Of a stretch of 30,251 nucleotides of DNA, positions 15,674 to 23,063 are shown in pieces. The notes under the pieces are model-generated. The model was given only the letters and a program-made list of their open reading frames with translations. It ran no database searches and was not told the origin of the DNA. The translations under genes were made by a program, and so were the position numbers. Position 1 is the stretch's first letter. Every line of letters begins with the position of its first letter. The stretch comes from JBKQHQ01 sp052148715 (GTDB lineage Bacteria; Pseudomonadota; Alphaproteobacteria; Rhizobiales; Xanthobacteraceae). The stretch lies in the NCBI GenBank assembly GCA_052148715.1, contig JBKQHQ010000229.1, positions 1-30,251 on the forward strand. Direction: 5' to 3'.

Positions 15674-16510
15674 TCAACTTCGGGCCGTCGCGGTTACCGG
15701 CGGCTTGTCGAGACCCTGTGGGGAGAGGGTGAAGATCTCGACCCCCGCATTGGTTACTCCGACCGAGTGCTCGAATTGCGCCGAGAGGGAGCGGTCGCGC
15801 GTTACCGCGGTCCAGCAGTCGGACAGCACCTTAACATGCGGGCGTCCGAGATTGATCATCGGCTCCACGGTGAACAGCATGCCGGGCCGCAGAACGATGC
15901 CTTCGCCGGGCCGCCCCACATGCACGATGTTCGGCTCGTCGTGGAACAGGCGGCCGAGGCCGTGGCCGCAGAAGTCACGCACCACACTCATGTGTTGCGC
16001 CTCGACGAAGGTCTGGATCGCCGCGCCGATGTCGCCGGTCGTGCTGCCCGGCCGAATGGTCGAGATTCCCCGCATCATCGCTTCATAGGTCACATCGATC
16101 AATCGCTCGGCCCGCCGCGGAATGGTGCCGACACCGAACATCCGGCTCGAATCGCCGTGCCAGCCGTCGAGGATCAGCGTCACGTCAACGTTGACGATGT
16201 CCCCTTCCTTCAGGGGTTTCTCGTTCGGTATTCCGTGGCAGACCACGTGATTGATCGAGGTGCATGTGGCCTTCCGGTAGCCGCGATACATCAACGTCGC
16301 CGGGATCGCGTCATGGCTGCGCGCGAAGTCGAACACCAACCGATCGATGTGCTCCGTCGTCACGCCGGGGCGGACCTCGCCGACCAGCATGTCCAGGCAC
16401 TCGGCCACGAGCCGGCCGGCCTTGCGCATGCCCTCGAACGCCGCGGCACCGTGGATCTTGATCTGCCCGGTCTTGCGCAGCGGCGCGACAGCGGCATCAA
16501 CGTAGGTCAT
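15674..16510 (-). CDS. map: Methionine aminopeptidase, type I
   Basis: A 278-residue type I methionine aminopeptidase, which removes the N-terminal Met from new proteins in the cytoplasm. The two-metal ligands are all present: Asp and Asp in DVTLILDGWHGDSSRMF, His in GHGLGRLFHDEPNI, Glu in FTVEPMI, and Glu in FEHSVGVT; the substrate His is in NHVVCHGIP. It has the plain type I length with no zinc-finger extension. The ATG at 16510 (MTYVDAAV) is the first in frame after unrelated sequence; longer readings run antisense through sfsA and are not real. It is 89 bases downstream of sfsA. From memory, sfsA-map-radC run together in many Rhizobiales; here radC is 6.5 kb away. It should be essential unless a second map exists. 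Confidence 0.96.
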   Translation of the reverse strand: MTYVDAAVAPLRKTGQIKIHGAAAFEGMRKAGRLVAECLDMLVGEVRPGVTTEHIDRLVFDFARSHDAIPATLMYRGYRKATCTSINHVVCHGIPNEKPLKEGDIVNVDVTLILDGWHGDSSRMFGVGTIPRRAERLIDVTYEAMMRGISTIRPGSTTGDIGAAIQTFVEAQHMSVVRDFCGHGLGRLFHDEPNIVHVGRPGEGIVLRPGMLFTVEPMINLGRPHVKVLSDCWTAVTRDRSLSAQFEHSVGVTNAGVEIFTLSPQGLDKPPVTATARS

Positions 16511-16599
16511 GGATGATTTCGCGGCCCCGCCGCACTCCCTCGGCTCTTGGCCGCCCCCCTGCAATGTAGGCAACCGGGCGGCCGGCGCAAGCGTCGGAA

Positions 16600-17313
16600 T
16601 CAGTCGAGGATGGCTACCGGGCCGTCGAGCTTGATTCCGGCGCAGTCGATGCGGCAGCGGTGCGCGAACGCCTCCACGCCCCGCGCACGGGCGCGCTCGA
16701 AGGCGCCGGCATAGGCCGGGTCGATGTCGCGGGCCAGCGCAAAGCTTTGGGCCGAGCCGATCTGGATCAGGAACAGCATCACGGCGCGGGCGCCAAGGGC
16801 TACCATGGCGGCGAGCTCGTCCAGATGCTTCGCTCCGCGTGCCGTGACGCAGTCGGGAAACTCGGCAAGACCAGCCACGCGCATCAGATGCACGTTCTTG
16901 ACCTCGACATAGCAGGGCACGCGGCCTTCCGCCGCCAACAGAAAGTCCACGCGCGAGTTGCGGCCGTATTTCACCTCGCGCCGGATCGAGGTGTAGCCGC
17001 CCAGCTCCGGGATCCGCGCGGCCGTAAGCGCCTCGGCGACCAGCAGGTTGGGGTGTCCGGTATTGATGCCGACGAGCTCTGGGCCGGTGCCGAAATCGAC
17101 CTCGACAAGCTCCCAGCTGTAGGCAAGCTTGCGTTTCGCATTGGAAGATTTTGACAACCACACGCGCGCCCCAGGCGCGGCAAGCCCGATCATGGATCCA
17201 GGATTGGCCACGTGCACGGTGATTGTTTCGCCGGAAAACAACACCATGTCGGCCAGGAACCGCTTGTAGCGGCGCGCCAGCGTGGCCGGGATCAGCGGCG
17301 AGGAGAAAAGCAT
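16600..17313 (-). CDS. sfsA: SfsA family DNA/RNA nuclease (sugar fermentation stimulation protein A)
   Basis: A 237-residue SfsA-family protein, at the family's normal length. Marks are RYKRFLADMVLFSG near the start, HVANPGSMIGLAAPGARVWLSKS (residues 33-56), INTGHPNLLVAEAL, the catalytic-type region REVKYGRNSRVDFLL then CYVEVKNVHL (D and E-x-K as in PD-(D/E)xK-like nuclease folds), FPDCVTARGAKHLDEL and FLIQI. E. coli SfsA was first linked to maltose metabolism and later shown to have nuclease activity; its physiological role is not settled. The ATG at 17313 lies 8 bases after the denD stop; no strong ribosome site is seen, so coupling to denD translation is possible. map follows downstream in the same direction. 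Confidence 0.95.
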   Translation of the reverse strand: MLFSSPLIPATLARRYKRFLADMVLFSGETITVHVANPGSMIGLAAPGARVWLSKSSNAKRKLAYSWELVEVDFGTGPELVGINTGHPNLLVAEALTAARIPELGGYTSIRREVKYGRNSRVDFLLAAEGRVPCYVEVKNVHLMRVAGLAEFPDCVTARGAKHLDELAAMVALGARAVMLFLIQIGSAQSFALARDIDPAYAGAFERARARGVEAFAHRCRIDCAGIKLDGPVAILD

Positions 17314-17321
17314 TGAACTAG

Positions 17322-18305
17322 CTAGGCCGCGATCTGGCCGCCGAGCTCATCCTCGATATGCACGCGGATCACCTCGTCGAAGGACTCCTCGGCCCGGAAT
17401 CCGAGCTCGCGCGCGCGGCGCGCCTCGACCCGCTGCGGCCAGCCGGCGACGATGCGCATGATCAGCGCGTCGGGCTCGCGGCGAATGCGGCCAACCGCCT
17501 TGTCGCCGGCGACCCGCCGCAACGCGGCGATTTGCTCGGCCACCGAGCACGTCACACCCGGCATGGTCAGATTGATGCGGGTGCCGAGCTCCTCGCGGCT
17601 CAGCGAAGCTGCCCGTAGCAGAAAGCTAGTCGCCGCACGTGGGCTCGCGTGGGTGTGACGCACGCTCTCGTCGACCGGCAGTAGCGCCTCTTGCCCGCTG
17701 AGCGGCTCGCGGATGATCGAGGAGAAAAAACCGGAAGCCGCCTTGTTGGGCCGGCCGGGCCGCACGCAGATGGTCGGCAGCCGGATGCCGACGCCATCGA
17801 GAAAGCCGCGGCGATGATAATCGGCCAGCAACAGCTCGCACATCGCCTTCTGGGTACCGTAGGAGGTGAGCGGCGTCAGGTGGAATTCGTCGGGGATCGC
17901 TTCTGGAAATGGCGCGCCGAACACGGCGACCGATGAGGAGAACACGAGCTTTGGCTTGTAGGCGTCGCCTTGTCGGCGAATCGCCTCCAGGAGCGCGCGC
18001 ATGCCGTCGAGATTGATGCGATAGCCTTTTTCGAAGTCGAGCTCGGCCTCGCCCGAAACGATCGCAGCGAGATGGAAAATCACGTCGGGGCGGTGCGCCA
18101 CGGCCGTTTCCGCCGCACCGGGCAGCGAGATGTCGGAGGCCTCGGCGTCAACGACGCCGGCGAAGTTCGCAGGCCGCGGTGGGGCAACCACGTCGAGGAG
18201 CGTCAGCTTCTCGATCGGCCCGCCGTTGAGCTCGCCATCCTTGGCGAGCCGGTCCGTGAGCTTGCGGCCGATCATTCCTGCCGCCCCGGTAATCAAGATA
18301 TGCAT
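17322..18305 (-). CDS. denD: NAD-dependent epimerase/dehydratase family, D-erythronate dehydrogenase-like
   Basis: A 327-residue extended short-chain dehydrogenase. The Rossmann motif is ITGAAGMIGRKL at the N-terminus; the catalytic residues are in SSSVAVFG and the YGTQK motif (Tyr-x-x-x-Lys). The segments FHLAAIVSGEAELDFEKGYR, LPTICVRPGRPNKAASGFFS and TMPGVTCSVAEQIAALRRVA closely match the DenD/D-erythronate dehydrogenase group, which oxidises D-erythronate at C2 with NAD in four-carbon sugar-acid breakdown. The usual partners (kinase OtnK/DenK, aldolase OtnC, isomerase OtnI) are not seen, so the substrate may differ. A decayed SDR C-terminus overlaps the first codons from upstream, and sfsA follows after 8 bases. 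Confidence is high for the family and moderate for the symbol. Confidence 0.8.
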   Translation of the reverse strand: MHILITGAAGMIGRKLTDRLAKDGELNGGPIEKLTLLDVVAPPRPANFAGVVDAEASDISLPGAAETAVAHRPDVIFHLAAIVSGEAELDFEKGYRINLDGMRALLEAIRRQGDAYKPKLVFSSSVAVFGAPFPEAIPDEFHLTPLTSYGTQKAMCELLLADYHRRGFLDGVGIRLPTICVRPGRPNKAASGFFSSIIREPLSGQEALLPVDESVRHTHASPRAATSFLLRAASLSREELGTRINLTMPGVTCSVAEQIAALRRVAGDKAVGRIRREPDALIMRIVAGWPQRVEARRARELGFRAEESFDEVIRVHIEDELGGQIAA

Positions 18306-18406
18306 CGCGTCCCTCTCTGAAAAACGAAGCGCATCGCCATGCCGTCATCGACCAGATGCGCCTGGCCGCCGACGTAGCTCGCCTCGTCGTCAATCGCTGC
18401 CGTTAT
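18293..18406 (-). pseudogene. Relic C-terminus of a classical SDR dehydrogenase
   Basis: A 37-codon open stretch reads ITAAIDDEASYVGG followed by QAHLVDDGMAMRF. This matches the C-terminal signature of classical short-chain dehydrogenases, normally SDEASYVTGQ-x-x-x-VDGG. The frame ends with TGA inside the first codons of denD. Upstream it is cut by the end of the acetyltransferase gene, and nothing else of an SDR (Rossmann motif, Tyr-Lys pair) is present. So an SDR gene once stood directly before denD and was nearly all removed. Short length is the reason for moderate confidence. Confidence 0.55.
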
Positions 18407-19083
18407 TCAGAACGGTCAAGCGCAGCTTTTTGCCGGCCCTGGTTATCGAAATTCCCGGGATCGAGCCAGCGCTCGAAGGCGAGCTTCCGCGACGGCCATT
18501 CGCCGTCGAGCATGGCGTACCAGGCGGTGTCGCGGCTGCGGCCCTTGACGATCATGTGCTGACGAAAGATGCCTTCGAACGCGAAGCCGAGGCGGGACGC
18601 GGCGCGGCTCGAGGGGGCGTTGAGCGCATTGCACTTCCATTCGTAGCGCCGGTAGCCGAGCGTCTCGAAGACGTAGCGGGCGAGCAGATACTGTGCCTCC
18701 GTGGCGAGCGCGGTGCGCTGCAGCGTCGGCGCATAGAGAATGTTGCCGACCTCGATGACGCGCATCGCCGGCCGGATCTCCATCAGGGTTACGATGCCGA
18801 GCGCGCGCCCGCGCGGGTCGAGGACGGCATAACTGAACGGATCGTCAAGTCGCGTCCGTTCGCCGACCCAGGCGGCAAGGGCGGTCCGATCTGCAAACGG
18901 ACCATAGTGCATATAGGTCCACAGTGCGTCGTGCCCCTGCACGGCCTCCCACAGAGCTTCGCCGTGGTGCCGGTCGAGCTTCTCCAGGTGGCCGTAACGG
19001 CCGTCGAGCCCGACCGGCCCAGGCCGCAGCGCCGGTGTCGTGTCGACCTCTGCGCCGAGGGGCTGCGCGCCGTCGCCGGTCAT
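18403..19083 (-). CDS. GNAT-family N-acetyltransferase (RimJ/RimL type)
   Basis: A 226-residue acetyltransferase of the Acetyltransf_3 group. GRYGHLEKLDRHHGEALWEA opens the fold; SYAVLDPRGRALGIVTLMEI holds the central strands; IEVGNILYAPTLQRTALATE matches the substrate-facing strand and acetyl-CoA loop region of the RimL-like group; NAPSSRAASRLGFAFEGIFR gives the conserved 'N-x-x-S-x-x-x-x-x-x-x-G-F-x-x-E-G' end. Its ATG overlaps the stop of the preceding PEP mutase-family gene in an ATGA arrangement, so the two are probably translationally coupled. The acceptor is unknown. Longer readings to 19386 run antisense-like through the neighbour and are rejected. Confidence 0.9.
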   Translation of the reverse strand: MTGDGAQPLGAEVDTTPALRPGPVGLDGRYGHLEKLDRHHGEALWEAVQGHDALWTYMHYGPFADRTALAAWVGERTRLDDPFSYAVLDPRGRALGIVTLMEIRPAMRVIEVGNILYAPTLQRTALATEAQYLLARYVFETLGYRRYEWKCNALNAPSSRAASRLGFAFEGIFRQHMIVKGRSRDTAWYAMLDGEWPSRKLAFERWLDPGNFDNQGRQKAALDRSE

Positions 19084-19922
19084 TGCGGCTGCCGTCGCTC
19101 GCGTCCTTCGCGGAACAGCCGGTTGAGGTCGGCATGCGGCGCCGCGTCGGCAAAACCGTCGAAGCGGCCGTTGTCGGCTATCAGCTTGGCCGCCCGGATG
19201 AACCCGCCCCAGGCGGCGCGCGCCAGGGCGCCGCCGACGCTGATGCGACGCGCGCCGAGCGCGGCGATGTCGGCCACGGTGAGCTCGCTGGCGAAGCCCA
19301 CGAGCACGTTGACTGGCTTCGGGGCGACCGCCTTGACCACGGCCGCGATCTGCTCGCGCGAGCGGATCCCGGGCGCGTAGAGACAATCGGCGCCCGCTTG
19401 CGCATAGGCGATGAGCCGGCGGATCGCCTCATCGAGCTCGGGACGACCGTGCAGAAAACACTCGGCGCGTCCGGTGAGCAGGACGCCGGCGCCGCTCCGG
19501 TCGATCGCCGCGCGCGCCGCGCGCACGCGCGCAACCGCGTCGTCGAAATCGTAGAGCGGCTTGTCCGGTTCGCCCGTTGCATCCTCGATCGAAAGCCCGG
19601 CGACGCCGGTCTCGATGCAGAGCCGCACGCTTTCAGCGACGGCGTCAGGTTCGTGGGCGTATCCGTTCTCGAAATCGGCGTTCACCGGCACATCGGTCGC
19701 GGCGACAATCTCGCTGAGGTGCGCGAGCATGGCTTCGCGCGCAACGCCCCCATCCGGAAGTCCGCGCGAGAACGCGAAGCCGGCGCTGGTCGTCGCCAGC
19801 GCCTTGAAGCCGAGCGATTGTAGATAGCGCGCGGTCCCGATGTCCCACGGATTGGGAATGACGAAGCATCCCGTCTCGTGCAGCGTGCGGAAGGTGCGGC
19901 GCTTCTCGTCGATGGTTGGCAC
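19080..19922 (-). CDS. Isocitrate lyase/PEP mutase family enzyme
   Basis: A 280-residue member of the PEP mutase/isocitrate lyase superfamily, near the usual length. It shows FVIPNPWDIGTARYLQSLGF, ATTSAGFAFSRG, the metal-binding region NADFENGY (residues about 79-86), SIEDATG, and GRAECFLHGRPELDEAIRR. The KKCGH lyase motif is absent, and so is the EDK-x-x-x-x-x-N loop of true PEP mutases, so it belongs to the unspecialised group whose members often cleave or act on 2-methylisocitrate- or oxaloacetate-like acids. The start is a GTG at 19922, with GAGG a few bases upstream. Its stop overlaps the ATG of the downstream acetyltransferase. Confidence 0.88.
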   Translation of the reverse strand: MPTIDEKRRTFRTLHETGCFVIPNPWDIGTARYLQSLGFKALATTSAGFAFSRGLPDGGVAREAMLAHLSEIVAATDVPVNADFENGYAHEPDAVAESVRLCIETGVAGLSIEDATGEPDKPLYDFDDAVARVRAARAAIDRSGAGVLLTGRAECFLHGRPELDEAIRRLIAYAQAGADCLYAPGIRSREQIAAVVKAVAPKPVNVLVGFASELTVADIAALGARRISVGGALARAAWGGFIRAAKLIADNGRFDGFADAAPHADLNRLFREGRERRQPQ

Positions 19923-19973
19923 GATGGAGCCTCACGGTTTGAGGGGCTGAAAGCTAATGCGATTAATAGTGCG

Positions 19974-21068
19974 CTATCTTGTGCCTCGTTTCCATGCCTC
20001 TTGCTCGCGCGTGACGAACTCGGCGGCGGCAAGCGTCGCAGCCCTCATCCAGCGCCGTTTTCGCTTGGCGAGGTCGGCGGCAATCGCGCGGCGCCGGTCG
20101 GTGACGCCGACATGAACGGCGGCGAGCTCGTGACCCATCGCCGCCAGCATATCGGGATTGATGAGGTCGGTGACCGATTCAACGTCCTTGAGACCGATCT
20201 TGCGATTGTTGGGCGACAGCCGGCGCACCAGGGTGCTGCCGATCAACTGGTACCAAGGGTCCGGCGCGCGGAAGTCGCTGGTGGCAAGCTCGCCGGTGCG
20301 CAGCCACGTCGGGCCGCGGCCCGGTACCAGCACCCAGCCCGATGTGAGGATCGACTTCGCTTCGCGAATCAGCGGCGCGCCGCGCCACGTCCCAAAGCCG
20401 ACCCAGCGGGGGCGGCCCAGGCTGCCGGTCCCCGCGCTCCTTCGCCAATACACCATCTTGATGGTCGGATCCGGCAGGACGGCCCTGATGGCGCGGACAA
20501 AAATGGGGTTCGGCCGTTCAAGCTTTTGCTGGTCCGGATCATTCTTCTCCCAATAGCGCGCGCGGCGCCGCTCCGGCACTTCGAGCTTTTGGCGCAGCCA
20601 TCGATGCTCGGCATCGAGCACGAACGGTTTTGGCGCGCGCAGCCCCGCCTGGTAGCCGTCGCACACCGCTGCGCAGATGCGCTCGAGCGAAATGTTCTCC
20701 GCCGCGGCGAGCGTCGCGCTGGTCGCAAGGCGCACGAGATCGAGCACATAGGGCATGTCCGCGGCCTCGTCGAAATCATTCACCCCCCAAACCAGGCGGC
20801 CTTCGACATCGCGCCACGTGCCGTAATTCTCCAGGTGGATATCGCCGATCGCGAGCACTGAGGGGGCGGCCGTGATACTCGGCGAGCCCAGCTCGTTGCA
20901 CAGCGTCACGATTTCTTCTGACCAGCGCCAATAGGTGGCGCGCAGGAACGGAAACGGCCCCTCACGCATGCGCGCGTGCTTGACAGCGAGGTCATTATCG
21001 ACGACTTCGCCGGCGAGCTGGCCGCGCAACCAGCTTTCATAAGCCGTGACCGATTGTTTGATGTCCAT
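19974..21068 (-). CDS. DUF2252 family protein
   Basis: A 364-residue DUF2252 protein. The family marks are KHARMREGPFPFLRATYWRW near residue 30, then GDIHLENYGTWRD, VNDFDEAADMPYVLDLVRLA (the 'GD-x-H-x-x-N' and 'D-F-D-E' pair recalls the catalytic and metal loops of kinase/aminoglycoside-phosphotransferase folds), and ENISLERICAAVCDGYQAGL. A phosphotransfer role is therefore conceivable, but no member's reaction is established to my knowledge. The ATG at 21068 (MDIKQSV) fits the start of family homology; no clear ribosome site. It stands 37 bases after the dehydratase stop and about 50 bases before the PEP mutase-family gene, so it probably shares their transcript. Confidence 0.85.
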   Translation of the reverse strand: MDIKQSVTAYESWLRGQLAGEVVDNDLAVKHARMREGPFPFLRATYWRWSEEIVTLCNELGSPSITAAPSVLAIGDIHLENYGTWRDVEGRLVWGVNDFDEAADMPYVLDLVRLATSATLAAAENISLERICAAVCDGYQAGLRAPKPFVLDAEHRWLRQKLEVPERRRARYWEKNDPDQQKLERPNPIFVRAIRAVLPDPTIKMVYWRRSAGTGSLGRPRWVGFGTWRGAPLIREAKSILTSGWVLVPGRGPTWLRTGELATSDFRAPDPWYQLIGSTLVRRLSPNNRKIGLKDVESVTDLINPDMLAAMGHELAAVHVGVTDRRRAIAADLAKRKRRWMRAATLAAAEFVTREQEAWKRGTR

Positions 21069-21105
21069 GGGCCCGGTTACGCACGACGTCACGGGACGCC
21101 GCGCG

Positions 21106-22920
21106 TCAATGATTGTCGCGCGGCACTGAGCCTTCGGCGACGCGCCGGTACTTGACCGCGGGTTCGAGCACCATGCCGTCGGCAAGCTGCGCTACCATGC
21201 CGCGCTGGATCTCCTGCCAGGGTGTTTGGCTCGGCGGATAGGCGTAGCCGCCGCGCCGTTGCAGCTCGGCGCGGCGCGCCGCAAGCTCGGATTCCGCGAT
21301 CAGAATATCGGCGCTGCCCTTGTTGAGGTCGATGCGCACGCGGTCCCCGGTCTTCAGCAGCGCCAAGCCGCCGCCGGCGGCGGCTTCGGGCGAGGCGTTG
21401 AGGATCGACGGGGAGCCGGATGTGCCGGACTGCCGGCCGTCGCCGATGCAGGGAAGCGACGTGACGCCGCGTTTGATCAGCGCCGCCGGCGGCTGCATGT
21501 TCACCACCTCGGCCGAGCCCGGATAGCCGATCGGTCCCACGCCGCGGATGAACAGGAGCGTGTGCTCGTCGACAGCCAGCGTGGGGTCGTCGATGCGATG
21601 ATGATAATCCTCCGGCCCATCGAACACGACGGCGCGCCCCTCGAATGCATTGGGGTCCTTGGGGTCGGAAAGATAGCGGCGAGAAAATTCCTCGGAGATC
21701 ACGCTCGTTTTCATGATCGCGGAGGCGAAGAGGTTGCCCTTGAGCACCTTGAAGCCGGCCTTCGGCTTCATCGGCTTATCATAAGGCCTGATCACATCCG
21801 CATCGAGGATGCGCGCGCGCTCGACATTTTCAGCCATGGTCTTGCCATTGACGGTGCGCGCATCCCCGTGGATACGGCCGGCCCGCATCAGCTCGTGCAG
21901 CACCGCCGGCAGACCGCCGGCGCGATAATATTCCTCGCCGAGATATTTGCCGGCCGGCTGCATGTTGACGAGAAGCGGCACGTCATAGCCGATCGCCTCC
22001 CAATCCTCGATCGCGAGCGGCACGCCGACGTGTTGCGCAATGGCATTGATGTGGATCGGCGCATTGGTTGAGCCGCCGATCGCCGAGCAGGCCGCGATGG
22101 TATTTTCGAAGGCCTCGCGCGTGAGAATATCGGAGGGTTTTAGATCCTCCCGTACGATCTCGACCGCCCGGCGGCCGGTCTCGTAGGCGATCTGGCCGCG
22201 TTCGCGGTAGGGGGCCGGAATGGCGGCACAGCCGGGCAGCGACAGGCCGAGAGCTTCGGCGAGCGCGTTCATGGTGGAGGCGGTGCCCATCGTGTTGCAA
22301 TGCCCGGCCGAGGGCGCCGACGCGGCGACGATGTCGATGAACTCGGCATAGTCGATTTTTCCGGCGGCCTGCTCCTGCCGGGCCCGCCAAGCGATGGTGC
22401 CGGACCCGGCGCGCTCGCCCTTCCACCAGCCGTTGAGCATTGGCCCGCCGGAGAGCACGATCGCCGGAATGTTCACGGTGGCGGCGGCCATGATCGCGGC
22501 CGGCGTGGTCTTGTCGCAGCCGGTCGTCAGCACGACGCCGTCGAGCGGATAGCCGAACAACACCTCGACCAGGCTGAGATAGGCCAGATTGCGGTCGAGC
22601 GCCGCGGTCGGCCGCTTTCCGGTCTCCTGCATCGGATGCATGGGAAATTCTATCGCGACGCCGCCGGCCGCTTGGATGCCGGCGCGCACCCGGTGGGCGA
22701 GATCTATATGGTGCCGGTTGCAGGGCGACAGGTCGGAACCGGACTGGGCGATGCCGATGATCGGCTTGCCCGAGGTCAGCTCCTCCTTGGTCAGGCCATA
22801 GTTGAGGTAGCGCTCGAGATAGATCGCAGTCATGCCCGGATTGTCCGGATTGTCGAACCAGAGCTGGGAGCGCAGCTTCTTGCCGGGCGGGTGAGAGATT
22901 GTCGAAGTCTGCTGCGCCAT
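21106..22920 (-). CDS. IlvD/Edd family dehydratase (sugar-acid dehydratase group)
   Basis: A 604-residue iron-sulfur dehydratase of the IlvD/Edd family. Likely cluster ligands are Cys67 (SDLSPCNRHH), Cys135 (TTGCDKTTPA) and Cys208 (SAGHCNTMGT); SAIGGSTNAPIHI is the conserved GGSTN segment, and DGRQSGTSGSPSILNASPE matches the C-terminal signature. The SDLSPCNRHH and NGWWKGERAGSGT versions are typical of the pentonate/aldonate branch (L-arabonate, D-xylonate and similar dehydratases, about 580-600 residues) rather than of dihydroxy-acid dehydratase for valine synthesis. It removes water from a sugar acid to give a 2-keto-3-deoxy acid; the exact sugar acid is unknown. The ATG at 22920 has GGAG seven bases upstream. 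It is divergent from the aminotransferase gene and heads the minus-strand run toward denD. Confidence 0.92.
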   Translation of the reverse strand: MAQQTSTISHPPGKKLRSQLWFDNPDNPGMTAIYLERYLNYGLTKEELTSGKPIIGIAQSGSDLSPCNRHHIDLAHRVRAGIQAAGGVAIEFPMHPMQETGKRPTAALDRNLAYLSLVEVLFGYPLDGVVLTTGCDKTTPAAIMAAATVNIPAIVLSGGPMLNGWWKGERAGSGTIAWRARQEQAAGKIDYAEFIDIVAASAPSAGHCNTMGTASTMNALAEALGLSLPGCAAIPAPYRERGQIAYETGRRAVEIVREDLKPSDILTREAFENTIAACSAIGGSTNAPIHINAIAQHVGVPLAIEDWEAIGYDVPLLVNMQPAGKYLGEEYYRAGGLPAVLHELMRAGRIHGDARTVNGKTMAENVERARILDADVIRPYDKPMKPKAGFKVLKGNLFASAIMKTSVISEEFSRRYLSDPKDPNAFEGRAVVFDGPEDYHHRIDDPTLAVDEHTLLFIRGVGPIGYPGSAEVVNMQPPAALIKRGVTSLPCIGDGRQSGTSGSPSILNASPEAAAGGGLALLKTGDRVRIDLNKGSADILIAESELAARRAELQRRGGYAYPPSQTPWQEIQRGMVAQLADGMVLEPAVKYRRVAEGSVPRDNH

Positions 22921-23063
22921 GTGGTTCTCCGTTCGCCGCCGCGATATGCTGCCGGACGATTGATTTCCGCGCGCGGACGGGCTGAACTGCCGCGCCAAAG
23001 CCGAGCGCGAAGCAAACGCCCGCGTCAAGCAAAAGACAAGGGATGGCAACGGGGAGGAGAACC
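22921..23063. promoter_or_regulatory. Divergent promoter region of dehydratase and aminotransferase
   Basis: This 143-bp interval separates two divergent genes and must hold promoters for both. I see strong ribosome sites at each end (GGAG at the dehydratase side, GGAGGAG at the aminotransferase side) but no clear -35/-10 pair or operator dyad. Confidence 0.4.

Noticed and set aside
15674..17161. A 495-codon open frame covering map and extending upstream
   Set aside because: The upstream half is the same-strand alternative frame of sfsA with no family sequence; the methionine aminopeptidase begins at 16510.
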